NCBI RefSeq assembly: GCF_000377565.1
Contig: NZ_KB898360.1
Coordinates: forward strand, 175,114 to 239,113
Length of the DNA stretch: 64,000 nucleotides
Direction: 5' to 3'
From: Rhizobium sp. 2MFCol3.1
GTDB lineage: Bacteria; Pseudomonadota; Alphaproteobacteria; Rhizobiales; Rhizobiaceae
Part shown: positions 52,476 to 61,962 of the stretch, one piece after another
How positions within the stretch are numbered: position 1 is the stretch's first letter
Layout: each line of letters starts with the position of its first letter
The notes under the pieces: generated by a model
Database searches by the model: none
Seen by the model: only the letters and a program-made list of their open reading frames with translations
Told to the model about the DNA's origin: nothing
Made by a program: the position numbers and the translations under genes

Positions 52476-53180
52476 ATTGTATTCCTTTCTTGCGGCAATG
52501 AATTGCCGGTTTGTGACGAGCCGAAAACTGTTCCTGTCCTTGGCTGACTAAGCTAGGCCGGGATGTCTTGGCGGCAATCGTCGCGGTTTCGTGTCTGGCA
52601 TCGAGGATGCCGGCTAAGTGGTGCCGAAATCGCCGCCGGCAATTTCGACAATCGAGACCCAGGGCCCCGAAACGGTCTGAACTGCTGCGCCGGAGGATCG
52701 AAATCCTGAGGCGACCGGCAAAAAGCCGATCCTCGCAGCGATACCAATGATCACTTCCAATGCGAGGCATTTCCCGACAATTGCGTGCCGGGCATGATCG
52801 ATTTTGAGAGGAGATCTGACGGAGCGATTGGGCTCTTTGACAAAGGTCACAAGCAATAGTCGATGGCGCAATTATAGTGCAAACGGCAGCCGATGCAAGG
52901 AACGAACCGGAATTAGCCGCCATGCCCTGCCGTCACGGGGCTTTCGGGCGCCGCATGGGGCACTTGTGGCGCGATGCGAGGGGGAAAATACCTTTTGCGC
53001 CAATGCGAGCCTGGATTGCAGGGTTTTTTCGGCTGAAACCCACTGATCCATATGGACTTCGGCCAAGTGATCTGCTATCCCGCACACCAATCGCGAGGCG
53101 CTGCCGCGCGGAATGAACATTTTTTGCCTCTGTCATTGGGATGACCCAGGCATCAACCGAACCAAAGGAACGTGATTCTC
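52476..53180. other. Gene-free region between two divergent S21 genes
   Basis: 705 bases without a convincing gene. Short frames in it lack ribosome-binding sites and family features. It holds the two rpsU promoters. GGGTTT with AAACCC around TTTCGGCTG near 53018-53038 is a small hairpin, and TTGACA at 52837-52842 is a good -35 box, though I see no convincing -10 box behind it. A non-coding RNA is possible here but not proven. Confidence 0.45.
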
Positions 53181-53396
53181 GTGCAGGTACTCGTCCGCGA
53201 CAACAATGTTGACCAGGCTCTCCGCGCTCTCAAGAAGAAAATGCAGCGCGAAGGCATTTTCCGCGAAATGAAGATGCGCGACTACTACGAAAAGCCTTCG
53301 GAAAAGCGCGCTCGCGAAAAGGCTGAAGCTGTTCGTCGCGTTCGCAAGCTGGCCCGCAAGCGCCTTCAGCGCGAAGGCGGAGTTGCTGCACGCTAA
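53181..53396 (+). CDS. rpsU: 30S ribosomal protein S21, second copy
   Basis: 71 residues, the standard length: [20 protein letters not shown] then [19 protein letters not shown] and [19 protein letters not shown] start at 53181 with AAGGA 11 bases upstream. A GTG at 53172 is too close to that site. The body is about 80 percent identical by eye to the minus-strand copy. It also uses a non-AUG start before CAGGTACTCGTC. Confidence 0.93.
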   Translation: MQVLVRDNNVDQALRALKKKMQREGIFREMKMRDYYEKPSEKRAREKAEAVRRVRKLARKRLQREGGVAAR

Positions 53397-53530
53397 GGCG
53401 TTCCCGTCGTTATTTCGACGTTTTCAGATGCATGTTGGCGGGGGCGATCTGGTCGCCACCGCCTTTTTTGTTTGCTGCTTCGCCTGCCCGTCTCAAGACC
53501 GGCCGGCCGTAATGGGGAAAACGAGCCCGC

Positions 53531-54394
53531 ATGGCTGATACGATGTTGAATGCCCGATCCTTGCGTTCGTCGACGAAAATGACCGCCCTGCCCGTGCTGG
53601 CGCTGGTCGCCGCTCTCGGCCTCGCCGGCTGCACCACGAACAGCACCTCCGATGCCGTCATCCGCATCGACAAGGCCCAGGGCTCGCAGGAAAACATCGC
53701 ATCGCTGACCTCGGTCATCAACGCCAACCCGCGCGATCCCGAGGGTTACAACGTTCGCGGTTCCGCCTATGGTCGCGGCGGCGATTTCCGCGCGGCGCTG
53801 AACGATTTCAACACCGCGCTGCAGATCAATCCGAAATTCTACCAGGCCTACGCCAACCGCGCGCTCGTCTACCGCAACATGGGCCAGCAGCAGCAGGCGA
53901 TCCAGGATTACAATTCGGCGCTGCAGATCAACCCGAATTACGACGTGGCTCTGATCGGCCGCGGCAACGTCTACCGCACCGCCGGCCAGGACGACGCCGC
54001 CTTCAACGATTTCAACAAGGCGATCCAGAACGGCACCACCGACGGCCGCGCCTACCACAATCGCGGCCTGATCTTCCAGAAGCGCAACGACCAGGCCAAG
54101 GCGATCGACGATTTCTCCAAGGCGATCTCGCTCTCGCCGAACTCGCCGGAGCCTTATAACGGCCGCGGCATTTCCTACATCGCTCTCAATGACGACGACA
54201 ACGCCTTCGCCGACTTCAACCACGCGATCGAGCTGAACGGCAACATCGCCGAGAGCTGGGCGAACCAGGCGCTGGTCTACGAGCGCCGCGGCGACAAGCA
54301 GAAGGCCGCCCGCTCCTATCGCCACGCCATCGGCCTCAGCCCGAAATACCAGCCTGCCAAGGACGGCCTCGCCCGCGTCAGCGCCGCCGGCTGA
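53531..54394 (+). CDS. TPR-repeat lipoprotein
   Basis: 287 residues. A basic N-terminus (R9, R12, K16), a hydrophobic run and the lipobox LAGC with Cys34 give a lipoprotein signal. The remainder is about six tetratricopeptide repeats (YNVRGSAYGRGGDFRAALND, FYQAYANRALVYRNMGQQQQ, GRAYHNRGLIFQKRNDQAKA). The overall plan is that of NlpI-like proteins, which adapt peptidases and cell-wall enzymes in the periplasm. It is followed after 31 bases by an FAD oxidoreductase gene. Confidence 0.85.
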   Translation: MADTMLNARSLRSSTKMTALPVLALVAALGLAGCTTNSTSDAVIRIDKAQGSQENIASLTSVINANPRDPEGYNVRGSAYGRGGDFRAALNDFNTALQINPKFYQAYANRALVYRNMGQQQQAIQDYNSALQINPNYDVALIGRGNVYRTAGQDDAAFNDFNKAIQNGTTDGRAYHNRGLIFQKRNDQAKAIDDFSKAISLSPNSPEPYNGRGISYIALNDDDNAFADFNHAIELNGNIAESWANQALVYERRGDKQKAARSYRHAIGLSPKYQPAKDGLARVSAAG

Positions 54395-54425
54395 TCCAGC
54401 CCAATTACGGAGGACGAGGACGACG

Positions 54426-55487
54426 ATGGCTGCCAAACCGCATGTGATCGTCGTCGGCGCCGGCATCATCGGCGCTTCCATCGCCTGGCATCTTGCCCGC
54501 GATGGCGCCAAAGTCACCGTCGTCGCCGAGGATAATGGCGGCGTCGCCACCCCCTGCTCCTTCTCTTGGATCAACGCCAGCTGGGGTAATCCCGAATTCT
54601 ACTATCGCTTCCGCCGCCGCTCGATGGCCGAGTGGAAGAGATTTGCCGGCGAACTGCCAGGCCTGCCGCTCGAATGGTGCGGCAGCCTCTCCTGGGATCT
54701 TCCGCCGGAGCGGCTGGAAGCCTTCATCGCCGAGCACGGCGCCTGGGGCTACGGCATCGAGCGCGTCGATGGCGATGCGATCCGCAAGCGCGAACCTCAT
54801 CTCGCCAATCATCCCGACCACGCCGTGGTCGTTGCCGAGGAAGGGGCCGTCGAGCCGGTCGCCGCCGCCCGCATGATGCTCGCCGATGCCAAGACGCGCG
54901 GCGCGACCGTCATCGACGCCGCCGTGCGCGGGCTGCTGCGCACCGGCGAGCGTATCTCCGGCGTGGTGACGTCGGCGGGCGTGATGGAGGCCGATCATGT
55001 CGTGCTCGCCTCCGGCGCCGGCACTGGGCCCTTGACCGCAAGCATCGGCATCACGCTGCCGATCGAAACGCCGGCCGGCCTCATCGTCCATTCCCGCCCG
55101 CATGCAAGGCTCTTGAACGGCCTCGTCATGGCGCCGGAGCTGCACATGCGCCAGACCGCTGAAGGCCGCATCATCGCCGGCAGCGATTTCGGCGGCGCCC
55201 AGCCGGGCGAGGACCAGCATGCGACGGCGCAAGCCCTGTTCGCCAAGGTGAAGGTCGCACTTGCCGACAGCCAGTCGCTCGCCATGGATTTCTTCACCGT
55301 CGGCTACCGCCCGACGCCGAAAGACGGTTTCCCTGTCATCGGCGACGTCTGCGACGGCCTCTATATCGCCGTCATGCACTCCGGCGTAACGCTGGCGCCA
55401 CTCGCCGGCATGCTCGCCTCCAGCGAGATTTTGCAGGGCGAGAGCGATCCGATGCTCACGCCCTTCCGGCCCGGCCGCTTCCTCTGA
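54426..55487 (+). CDS. FAD-dependent oxidoreductase (DAO family)
   Basis: 353 residues. The Rossmann motif VIVVGAGIIGASIAWHLARD begins at residue 8. The C-terminal part GYRPTPKDGFPVIGDVCDG and YIAVMHSGVTLAPLAGM belongs to the D-amino-acid oxidase/glycine oxidase group. It oxidises an amine or amino acid with oxygen or another acceptor. The substrate cannot be read. Upstream GGAGGACGAGG is a good ribosome-binding site, and the gene may share the transcript of the lipoprotein. Confidence 0.85.
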   Translation: MAAKPHVIVVGAGIIGASIAWHLARDGAKVTVVAEDNGGVATPCSFSWINASWGNPEFYYRFRRRSMAEWKRFAGELPGLPLEWCGSLSWDLPPERLEAFIAEHGAWGYGIERVDGDAIRKREPHLANHPDHAVVVAEEGAVEPVAAARMMLADAKTRGATVIDAAVRGLLRTGERISGVVTSAGVMEADHVVLASGAGTGPLTASIGITLPIETPAGLIVHSRPHARLLNGLVMAPELHMRQTAEGRIIAGSDFGGAQPGEDQHATAQALFAKVKVALADSQSLAMDFFTVGYRPTPKDGFPVIGDVCDGLYIAVMHSGVTLAPLAGMLASSEILQGESDPMLTPFRPGRFL

Positions 55488-55703
55488 CAGCGCACGCAAC
55501 ACTGACCGACAAATGCCCTCTGGCATGTTTTAGTGTGTTGCAACCAATTCCCCCTGCCCCTAACATGCGACACGTTCGATAGCAGGCTATCGGGAATGTG
55601 ATAGCGCGTTGAGGGCGGATATTGTGGTTGAACTCTCTGCTGTTACCTGTTGGAAATCTGTGTCCGCGGCCGTTCTCTCACGCGTCAGGCGGTGCCAGTG
55701 CCG

Positions 55704-57362
55704 ATGAAGCGTAGCCTGCGTTTCTTCCCCAAGGCTTCGATCGGTACATACCTGATCGCGATGGCCGTTGCCGTGGCGCTCCCCATCTTCGCGCTGGTGG
55801 CATTGCTGCTCGGCCAGCTGGAAGACAGCCAGCGCTCGATCCTGAAGCGCGAGACCGCACAGGACGCGACAGCCCTAGCCCGCACCGTCGACCGCCAGCT
55901 GCAGGACATGGCGACCACGCTGCGGCTGCTCTCGACCTCGCCAGAACTCGAGCACGACGATTTCGCCGCCTTCCATAATCGTACCGAAACCGCGATGCGT
56001 GGCGACACGCTCTACGTGCTGGCGGTGGACAAGTCGGGCCAGCTGCTGCTCAACACCCGCGTCGATTACGGCACGCCGCTCGGCAAGGTGGCCAATCTGC
56101 CATCCGTCGAATCGGTCATGCGCTCCGGCCGCATCGAGGCATCCGATGTCTTCATGGGCCGCACCAGCGGCGAGTGGGTCTACAACGTCGCCATGCCCGT
56201 CAAGATCGGCGACGTCGCGGCCTTGATCGTCACCCAGAACGCCAAGGATCTCGCCAAGATGGTCTCGACGGAGGGCCTGTCGTCCGACTGGTCGGCCGCG
56301 ATCCTCGATCAAAGCGGCCATGTGGTCGCCTCCGCCGGCGCAACCAATCTCGCCTTCGGCAAGCCTTTCGACCCCCGCATCCTTCCCGAGCTGATCAATT
56401 CGAGCGGCGTCTACGAAGACAGCGTCGTCATGCCGAAGGCCTTGCTCGGCTATGCGCAGATCCCCGGCTGGTCGTGGAAGGCCGTGGTTTGGGGACCGGT
56501 CGCCACCGCCCAGGCCTCGATCCTCACGACATGGCGTTTCCTGATCATCGGCGGCATCGCGCTGCTCTTGGTCGCCATCTTCGGCGCCTATATCGTCGCA
56601 CGCCAGGTCCGCACCACCATTCGCGCCATCGCCGATATGGCCAACCGCATGGGCGAAGGCCACATCGTCGCGCCGATCGAAACCAGCGTGATCGAGGCCA
56701 ACCGCGTGGCCGTGGCGCTCTCCAACGCCTCCTTCGACCGCAGCCAGACGGAAGACCGGCTGCATTTTGTCATGAACGAGCTCGTCCACCGCACCAAGAA
56801 CCTGCTTGCGCTCGCCCAGGCGATGATGCGCCAAATCGCCCGGCAGGCGAGCTCGGTGGAGGAATACCAGGCAGCCGTCGCCGATCGCCTCGAGGGGTTG
56901 GCGCGCTCGATCCAGCTTCTGACCAGCGAGCAATGGGCCGGCGCGTCGCTGCGCCGTGTCATCGACATCCACCTTGAAGCCTTCCCGCACGCTTTGCAGC
57001 AGATCGAGGTGACCGGCACCGATTTCATGCTGAAGCCCGAGGCCGTGCAGAACCTCGGCCTCACCCTGCATGAACTCGCCACCAACTCGATCAAGTACGG
57101 CGCGCTCTCCGTCCCTCAGGGCCGCGTCAGACTCTACTGGCAGAGCATCCAGGAAGACGAGCACACCGAGGAGATGCTCCGCGTCGTCTGGGACGAGCGC
57201 AACGGCCCGCCTGTCACAGCACCCGAGCGCTCCGGCTTCGGCACGACAGTCATCAAGAACCACGCCGCCGCCGCCTTCAGCGGCAGCGTCCACGTCGACT
57301 TCCGCCCGGAAGGTCTGCGCTGGGAACTGACGGCGCCGCGCCGCGTGCTGCAGCGCGACTGA
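55704..57362 (+). CDS. HWE-family sensor histidine kinase
   Basis: 552 residues. Membrane helix near residues 12-35, an extracytoplasmic double-Cache-like region of about 240 residues (LYVLAVDKSGQLLLNTRVDY, KALLGYAQIPGWSWKAVVWG), helix 2 near 275-300, a HAMP-like piece, then the HWE core: His in NELVHRTKNLLALAQAMMRQ, LTLHELATNSIKYGALS and WDERNGPPV. HWE kinases occur with single receivers. One lies at 14722-15114. The start at 55704 is supported by AGGCGG. An upstream TTG at 55650 would add 18 residues. Confidence 0.88.
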   Translation: MKRSLRFFPKASIGTYLIAMAVAVALPIFALVALLLGQLEDSQRSILKRETAQDATALARTVDRQLQDMATTLRLLSTSPELEHDDFAAFHNRTETAMRGDTLYVLAVDKSGQLLLNTRVDYGTPLGKVANLPSVESVMRSGRIEASDVFMGRTSGEWVYNVAMPVKIGDVAALIVTQNAKDLAKMVSTEGLSSDWSAAILDQSGHVVASAGATNLAFGKPFDPRILPELINSSGVYEDSVVMPKALLGYAQIPGWSWKAVVWGPVATAQASILTTWRFLIIGGIALLLVAIFGAYIVARQVRTTIRAIADMANRMGEGHIVAPIETSVIEANRVAVALSNASFDRSQTEDRLHFVMNELVHRTKNLLALAQAMMRQIARQASSVEEYQAAVADRLEGLARSIQLLTSEQWAGASLRRVIDIHLEAFPHALQQIEVTGTDFMLKPEAVQNLGLTLHELATNSIKYGALSVPQGRVRLYWQSIQEDEHTEEMLRVVWDERNGPPVTAPERSGFGTTVIKNHAAAAFSGSVHVDFRPEGLRWELTAPRRVLQRD

Positions 57363-57457
57363 AGCAATCCCCCACCACACGCGCACGAACGAAATCCGGG
57401 CGGTCACCCACCCGGATCGATCACTTCGAATTATCTGGATAAGCCCGCGGGCCGCGC

Positions 57458-57682
57458 TTAGCGCAGCAGCACGAGGCCCGCAATGAACACGATCAGCAGC
57501 ACCACGATGCCGCCAAGAAGGCCGGCGCCGGCGAAGAAGCCGGCGGTCATGCCGAGCAGCAGCGCGATCAGAAACAGCGTGCCGAACTTCGCGGCCGCCA
57601 GGAACATGTTGTAGGTCTGCTCGTGCGCTGGATAGTCCATCGGCGCGCCGACTTCGGCGGGTCCGGTATTGTGCTCGGCCAT
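57458..57682 (-). CDS. aa3-type cytochrome c oxidase subunit IV-like small protein
   Basis: 74 residues: a hydrophilic start MAEHNTGPAEVGAPMDYPAH with EQTYNMFLAA, then two hydrophobic segments. This is the pattern of the bacterial COX4 small subunit (COX4_pro_2 type). No other cytochrome oxidase genes are near, so it is detached from the main operon. GGGAG stands about 10 bases before the ATG at 57682. Confidence 0.82.
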   Translation of the reverse strand: MAEHNTGPAEVGAPMDYPAHEQTYNMFLAAAKFGTLFLIALLLGMTAGFFAGAGLLGGIVVLLIVFIAGLVLLR

Positions 57683-57855
57683 GCTTGTCATCTCCCTGAA
57701 ACCCCGGCCCGCATCACGATGCGGCCGCATGACTTTCTCATCCGCACGCTCCCACGCGCAAATGTCCCGCTAGAGGAATTACACAAAGCCTTCAAAAGCG
57801 CAATGCATGAGAGTGCCGCAGGCGAGCGGCCGTCTCATGCATTGCTGATCGCCGC

Positions 57856-58608
57856 TCAAAGCGGCAGATCGGTTCCGAGATCACCCTCGGGCATGAAGCG
57901 CGCCGTCGGAATGATGTTGAGCGGCGGCATGCCGCCGGCGGGATCGCGCGAAAACATCATCCGCTGCTCGCTGGCGCTGGAGATGAAGAACGGATAGCGC
58001 GTCAAAAGCTTGCGCCCGACCTCGATCACATTGGTCGCCATCAGCGTCAGCTCGAAACCGTAGGTCTCGGTCATCCGGTTAGCGACGACGGTGTCGGCAT
58101 AAAAGACGCGCTTGTAGAAGGCGGCATGAGCTGGACGAACATGCTGCATCACGCGGTCGGCCCTGAAATGCGCCGCCGCCACGATATTCGGCCGCAGCGT
58201 CAGATAAGGTATCCACGGCAGCTCGGTGCTGAGTTCCGGATCGGCGGCGAACCGCGCCGGGTCTATGAGGCTCATGCCGGCATCGAGGAACGCATCCATC
58301 TCGGCCGGAAAGATCCCGCCCGATTGCGACACGCGATGATCCGGTGTCACGTGGTGAATGCGGATCGTGCTGACCAGCTGCTCGTAATAGTAGAGACCGA
58401 ACACATAGGCCTGGCTGTCGAAATCGGCATCGTCGATCATCGACTTGGCCGCAACGGGAAGCACTTCGCGCGCCTTGTAGGCTTTGAAACGCAGCCGCTC
58501 GACCTCTTCCATGTCCTCACCGCTCTCAATACGGCGGTACTCCACGTGGTCCATCACTTCGAGAATTTTACTGCTGAAATCACTCGTCTTTAAAGAGTTG
58601 TCCACCAT
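57856..58608 (-). CDS. FeeM-like N-acyl amino acid synthase (GNAT/autoinducer-synthase fold)
   Basis: 250 residues. The first part YRRIESGEDMEEVERLRFKA with YKAREVLP and the long middle with LTLRPNIVAAAHFRADRVMQ match the FeeM domain, a GNAT-like fold that joins a fatty acyl group from acyl-ACP to an amino acid. FeeM-like proteins are relatives of the LuxI autoinducer synthases. Whether this product makes a signal lipid is unknown. The start at 58608 is preceded by GGGCCGGG-like bases. A TTG at 58623 could add five residues. A perfect CtrA box lies 19 bases before the start. Confidence 0.78.
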   Translation of the reverse strand: MVDNSLKTSDFSSKILEVMDHVEYRRIESGEDMEEVERLRFKAYKAREVLPVAAKSMIDDADFDSQAYVFGLYYYEQLVSTIRIHHVTPDHRVSQSGGIFPAEMDAFLDAGMSLIDPARFAADPELSTELPWIPYLTLRPNIVAAAHFRADRVMQHVRPAHAAFYKRVFYADTVVANRMTETYGFELTLMATNVIEVGRKLLTRYPFFISSASEQRMMFSRDPAGGMPPLNIIPTARFMPEGDLGTDLPL

Positions 58609-58626
58609 TGCATCCCGGCCCAAAAG

Positions 58627-58641
58627 TTAACGGGCCATTAA
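58627..58641. promoter_or_regulatory. CtrA-type box TTAA-N7-TTAA
   Basis: TTAA (58627-58630), seven bases CGGGCCA, TTAA (58638-58641). This is the full consensus of the CtrA cell-cycle regulator. It is 19 bases before the ATG of the FeeM-like gene. A second TTAA pair two bases apart and AT-rich sequence follow near 58670-58720. Known CtrA boxes overlap or follow promoters, so activation or repression cannot be decided. Confidence 0.6.
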
Positions 58642-58767
58642 TCATACGGAACCGCGAGAAGGGCAAGAATTAATTAAAATTTGCCTTAGATTTGAGTTGT
58701 TAAGGTTAACAGGCTCGCGGAAAACACATGCTTATCAGCGTGGTCTTAAACATTCTGACGGGTGGAT

Positions 58768-61071
58768 TTATGCAACTCTCGGGCGTTTGCGCGGCGTCGA
58801 GCGGCGGCTCAGACTCTGCGAGAGGAGTACGATGTTCTGCGACGGAACGGCCGGCGAGAACACGTAGCCCTGGACAAGATCGGTCGCCCGGTACTTGTTG
58901 AGAAGCGCCAGCTGCTCGGTCGTCTCGACACCCTCGGTGACGATCTTCAGGCCGAGCTCGCGCGCCAGGTTGACCGTGCCGCGCAACAACTTCAGGCGGC
59001 GGCCGTCCTCGACGATGTTGCGCAGGAACGAGCGGTCGATCTTGACGATATCGAGCGGCAGCGTATCGAGATAGCTGAGGCTGGAGAAACCGGTGCCGAA
59101 GTCGTCGATGGCGATCGTGATGCCCGACGCGCGAAGCTGCGCGAGGATGGCGCGCACGGCGGCCGGCTCGTCGATCAGGCAGCTTTCGGTGATCTCCAGG
59201 TGCAGCCGCTCCGGCTCCAGGCCGGAATTGTCGAGCGCCTGGGCGACGACCGCCAGGATATCGGCGTCGCGCAGGTCTCGCGCCGAGAGGTTGACCGAGA
59301 CGGCAACATGCTCCGGCCAGGTCATGCAGTCGGCGCAGGCCTTCATCAGCACGAAGCGGGTGATCTCGGAAATGATACCCATCTCTTCGGCGAGACGGAT
59401 GAAGACATCAGGCGGGATCGAGCCCTTTTCGGGGTGCACCCAGCGCGACAGTGCCTCGGCGCATTCGATCCGCGTGCCATCGGCCTTGAACATCGGCTGG
59501 TAGGCGACGCTGAGGCCCTGGTTGGCGACGGCTTCGCGCAGATCCGCCTTCAGCTTCTGCTGCTCGATATAGCGGCCATCCATTTCGCGCTCGAAGCCGG
59601 CAATGCCGCCGCGCTCCTTGGACTTTGCTTCAGACAGCGCGAGATCGGCCTTGATGCTCCATTCGTCCATGGCGAATGCATCGCTCTCGAGGATCGCGAA
59701 GCCGGCCGAGAGCGAGACCAGGAAGGTCACGTCATCGGCTTCGTAATTGCCCTGGATCGCGGCGTGGACGCGCCGGATCTCGGCGTCGAGCGCCTCGTTA
59801 TCCTTGGCATGCGGGAAGAACAGGATGAACTGGTCGCCCATCAAGCGGCCGACGATGGCCTTGCGCGCCTGTTCCTCGATCCGGTTGGCGATGTTGCAGA
59901 GCAGATGGTCGCCGGTGATATGGCCGCGCATATCGTTGACGTGCTTGAACTCGTCGATATCGAGAACCATGAAGCCGACAGGGCCGCGCTTCTTGTGATG
60001 CTTGTTGAGATAGTCCTGCACGAGATGGCTGAAATACTCGCGGTTCGGCAGGCCGGTCAGCGCGTCGTAGCGCACCATGTGCAGGATCTTCTGCTCCGCC
60101 TTCACGCGGCTCGACACATCTTCGAAGATCAGCACGGCGCCGCCATCGGCGCGGCGGCTCGCGGAAAACTCCAGCGACAGGTCCTCGGGGAAATGAATGA
60201 GTGTGCGCGACAGCTTGCCCTCGGCGACATGCGTCATCTGCCGGAGGATGAGCTCCGGCTGCGTCGAATCCATGAAGCTGTAGCGCGCGCCATAGCGCAG
60301 CACCGCGCCGAGATCGCGATCCTTCAGCCGGCCGGGATCGCCGATCTTCAGGAGATCGCAGGCCTTGCGGTTGATCACCTGGATGCGATTTTCCGGATCG
60401 ACCATGACGAGGCCGTGCGGCATGTTGTTGAGCGCCGTGTCGAAACGATCGGCGATCTGGGTGATCTCGCGGCGGGCAATCACGTTCTCATAGAGGAATT
60501 CGCGCACGCCGTTGGCCATGGCCCGCGTCGTCAGGCCGAACGGGATGAGAAACACCGACAGCATGGTGCGATAGAAATCGAGCGCCATCAGGCTGCAGAG
60601 GATCATCGGCAGGCAGCAGGCCAGCGTCTGCAGGTCGATCGCCTTCTGCGAACCGTAGTTGCGGCCGACGACCGAGACCATCGAGGCCATCGTCACCGCC
60701 GTGCAGGCGAGTTCGGCGAACGGGTCCTGCAGGAAGAAGATCGCGTATCCGCTGCCGATGCCGAGAATGGCGGCCGTCGAGGCGGCGCCGATCACATAGA
60801 TCGTCTCCCAATGCTCGATCCGCTCGCGCGAAAGCGTCGACTTGTCCACCTTGTCGAACATGCGAAAGGTGATCATGCGCCCGGCGAAGACGATGAGGAA
60901 GGCGATGGAGAGCAGGACGTAAAACGGGGAATCGGTCTTGGCGGCGACGGCGAGAAACGCAACGACATGCACGGCCACACCCGCGACGAGCGTCATCCGG
61001 TTCCCGAAAAGGGAACTCACAAACGACAGATATACGTCAGTAGGGACCCTGTTCGGGTTATGTGGCTTCAT
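58768..61071 (-). CDS. PAS-GGDEF-EAL protein, likely c-di-GMP phosphodiesterase
   Basis: 767 residues from ATG 61071. An N-terminal region with several hydrophobic segments (about 1-190) is followed by a PAS domain (ITQIADRFDTALNNMPHGLV), a degenerate GGDEF (GRLMGDQFILFF instead of GGDEF) and an EAL domain. The EAL part keeps AEALSRW, NLSARDLRD, LEITES, IDDFGTGFSSLSYL and EGVETT, the metal and substrate residues. So the protein should break down c-di-GMP but not make it. Other starts are ATG 61098 and GTG 61176. The last one has no clear ribosome-binding site. It lies upstream of the FeeM gene in the same direction. Confidence 0.87.
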   Translation of the reverse strand: MKPHNPNRVPTDVYLSFVSSLFGNRMTLVAGVAVHVVAFLAVAAKTDSPFYVLLSIAFLIVFAGRMITFRMFDKVDKSTLSRERIEHWETIYVIGAASTAAILGIGSGYAIFFLQDPFAELACTAVTMASMVSVVGRNYGSQKAIDLQTLACCLPMILCSLMALDFYRTMLSVFLIPFGLTTRAMANGVREFLYENVIARREITQIADRFDTALNNMPHGLVMVDPENRIQVINRKACDLLKIGDPGRLKDRDLGAVLRYGARYSFMDSTQPELILRQMTHVAEGKLSRTLIHFPEDLSLEFSASRRADGGAVLIFEDVSSRVKAEQKILHMVRYDALTGLPNREYFSHLVQDYLNKHHKKRGPVGFMVLDIDEFKHVNDMRGHITGDHLLCNIANRIEEQARKAIVGRLMGDQFILFFPHAKDNEALDAEIRRVHAAIQGNYEADDVTFLVSLSAGFAILESDAFAMDEWSIKADLALSEAKSKERGGIAGFEREMDGRYIEQQKLKADLREAVANQGLSVAYQPMFKADGTRIECAEALSRWVHPEKGSIPPDVFIRLAEEMGIISEITRFVLMKACADCMTWPEHVAVSVNLSARDLRDADILAVVAQALDNSGLEPERLHLEITESCLIDEPAAVRAILAQLRASGITIAIDDFGTGFSSLSYLDTLPLDIVKIDRSFLRNIVEDGRRLKLLRGTVNLARELGLKIVTEGVETTEQLALLNKYRATDLVQGYVFSPAVPSQNIVLLSQSLSRRSTPRKRPRVA

Positions 61072-61401
61072 CCATACTTTCCCTGTGCGGCGAAACATTA
61101 CCGCCAACCCTTTAAAAATTGATTTCAGGGCACGCACACATTTGGTTGATTTTTCTGCAATCTTAGCGAGAGACACGCCGAGAATCGGCTGTTTTTGCAG
61201 CTTGACGGGGATGTTTCACAATAAGGCGGTCCATCCAGAGGTTGTCGCCATCCTCGCCGGCAAGTGCTGCTGGCGGTTCGCCCGCGATATAAGACTATAA
61301 TCCAACATCCGGGCTTTCCGCTTCCAATTTCAGGGTCCCTGATCTACCACTTGAGGTGGGAGAGCATGGGGTAAAACCCATGAAATAGGAGGGGGAAAGG
61401 C

Positions 61402-61941
61402 ATGCCGGTTTTTCTAGCCGCCAGCCGGCTGATCGATGCTGTCAGCCAGTTCATGGGCAAGCTGTCCGAATATATGGTGCTGTTCTGTTGCCTGATCAGC
61501 GCCGCCAACGCGCTGATCCGCTACACCTTCAACTACAGCTCCAACGGCTGGCTCGAGATCCAGTGGTATCTCTTTGCCTTCGTCGTCGTGCTGGGTGCCG
61601 CCCATACGCTCAGAATGAACGAACATGTCCGCGTCGACCTGATCTACGGCTCGGTGTCCGACCGGGCACGTCTGTGGATCGACACGATCGGGCTGATCGT
61701 CTTCCTGCTTCCCGCCTGCATCTTCCTCACATGGCTCTGCTGGCCCTTCTTCTGGCTCTCCTATGTCCAGCACGAGGTCTCCTCCAATGCCGGTGGTCTG
61801 ATCCGCTGGCCGGTCAAGCTCATCCTGGTCGCCGGCTTCGGCCTTTTGACGCTGCAGGGTCTCTCCGAGCTGATCAAGCGCATCGCCGCGCTGACGGGTC
61901 ATTTGGTCGTCGAGACCAAATACGAAAAGCCGCTGCAGTAA
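61402..61941 (+). CDS. TRAP transporter small membrane subunit (DctQ-like)
   Basis: 179 residues with four membrane segments (EYMVLFCCLISAANALI, WYLFAFVVVLGAAHTL, and others) and the motif RMNEHVRVDLIY typical of DctQ. GGAGGGGG precedes the ATG. The large permease follows after 21 bases. TRAP transporters move organic acids, sialic acids or amino acids with a periplasmic DctP protein, but no dctP is visible here. Confidence 0.9.
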   Translation: MPVFLAASRLIDAVSQFMGKLSEYMVLFCCLISAANALIRYTFNYSSNGWLEIQWYLFAFVVVLGAAHTLRMNEHVRVDLIYGSVSDRARLWIDTIGLIVFLLPACIFLTWLCWPFFWLSYVQHEVSSNAGGLIRWPVKLILVAGFGLLTLQGLSELIKRIAALTGHLVVETKYEKPLQ

Positions 61942-61962
61942 CCGCGACCGGGAGGAAAGCCA

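Noticed and set aside
52476..53180. Several short frames between the S21 genes (for example 52877-53116)
   Set aside because: No ribosome-binding site, no recognisable residues, and frames overlap each other on both strands.
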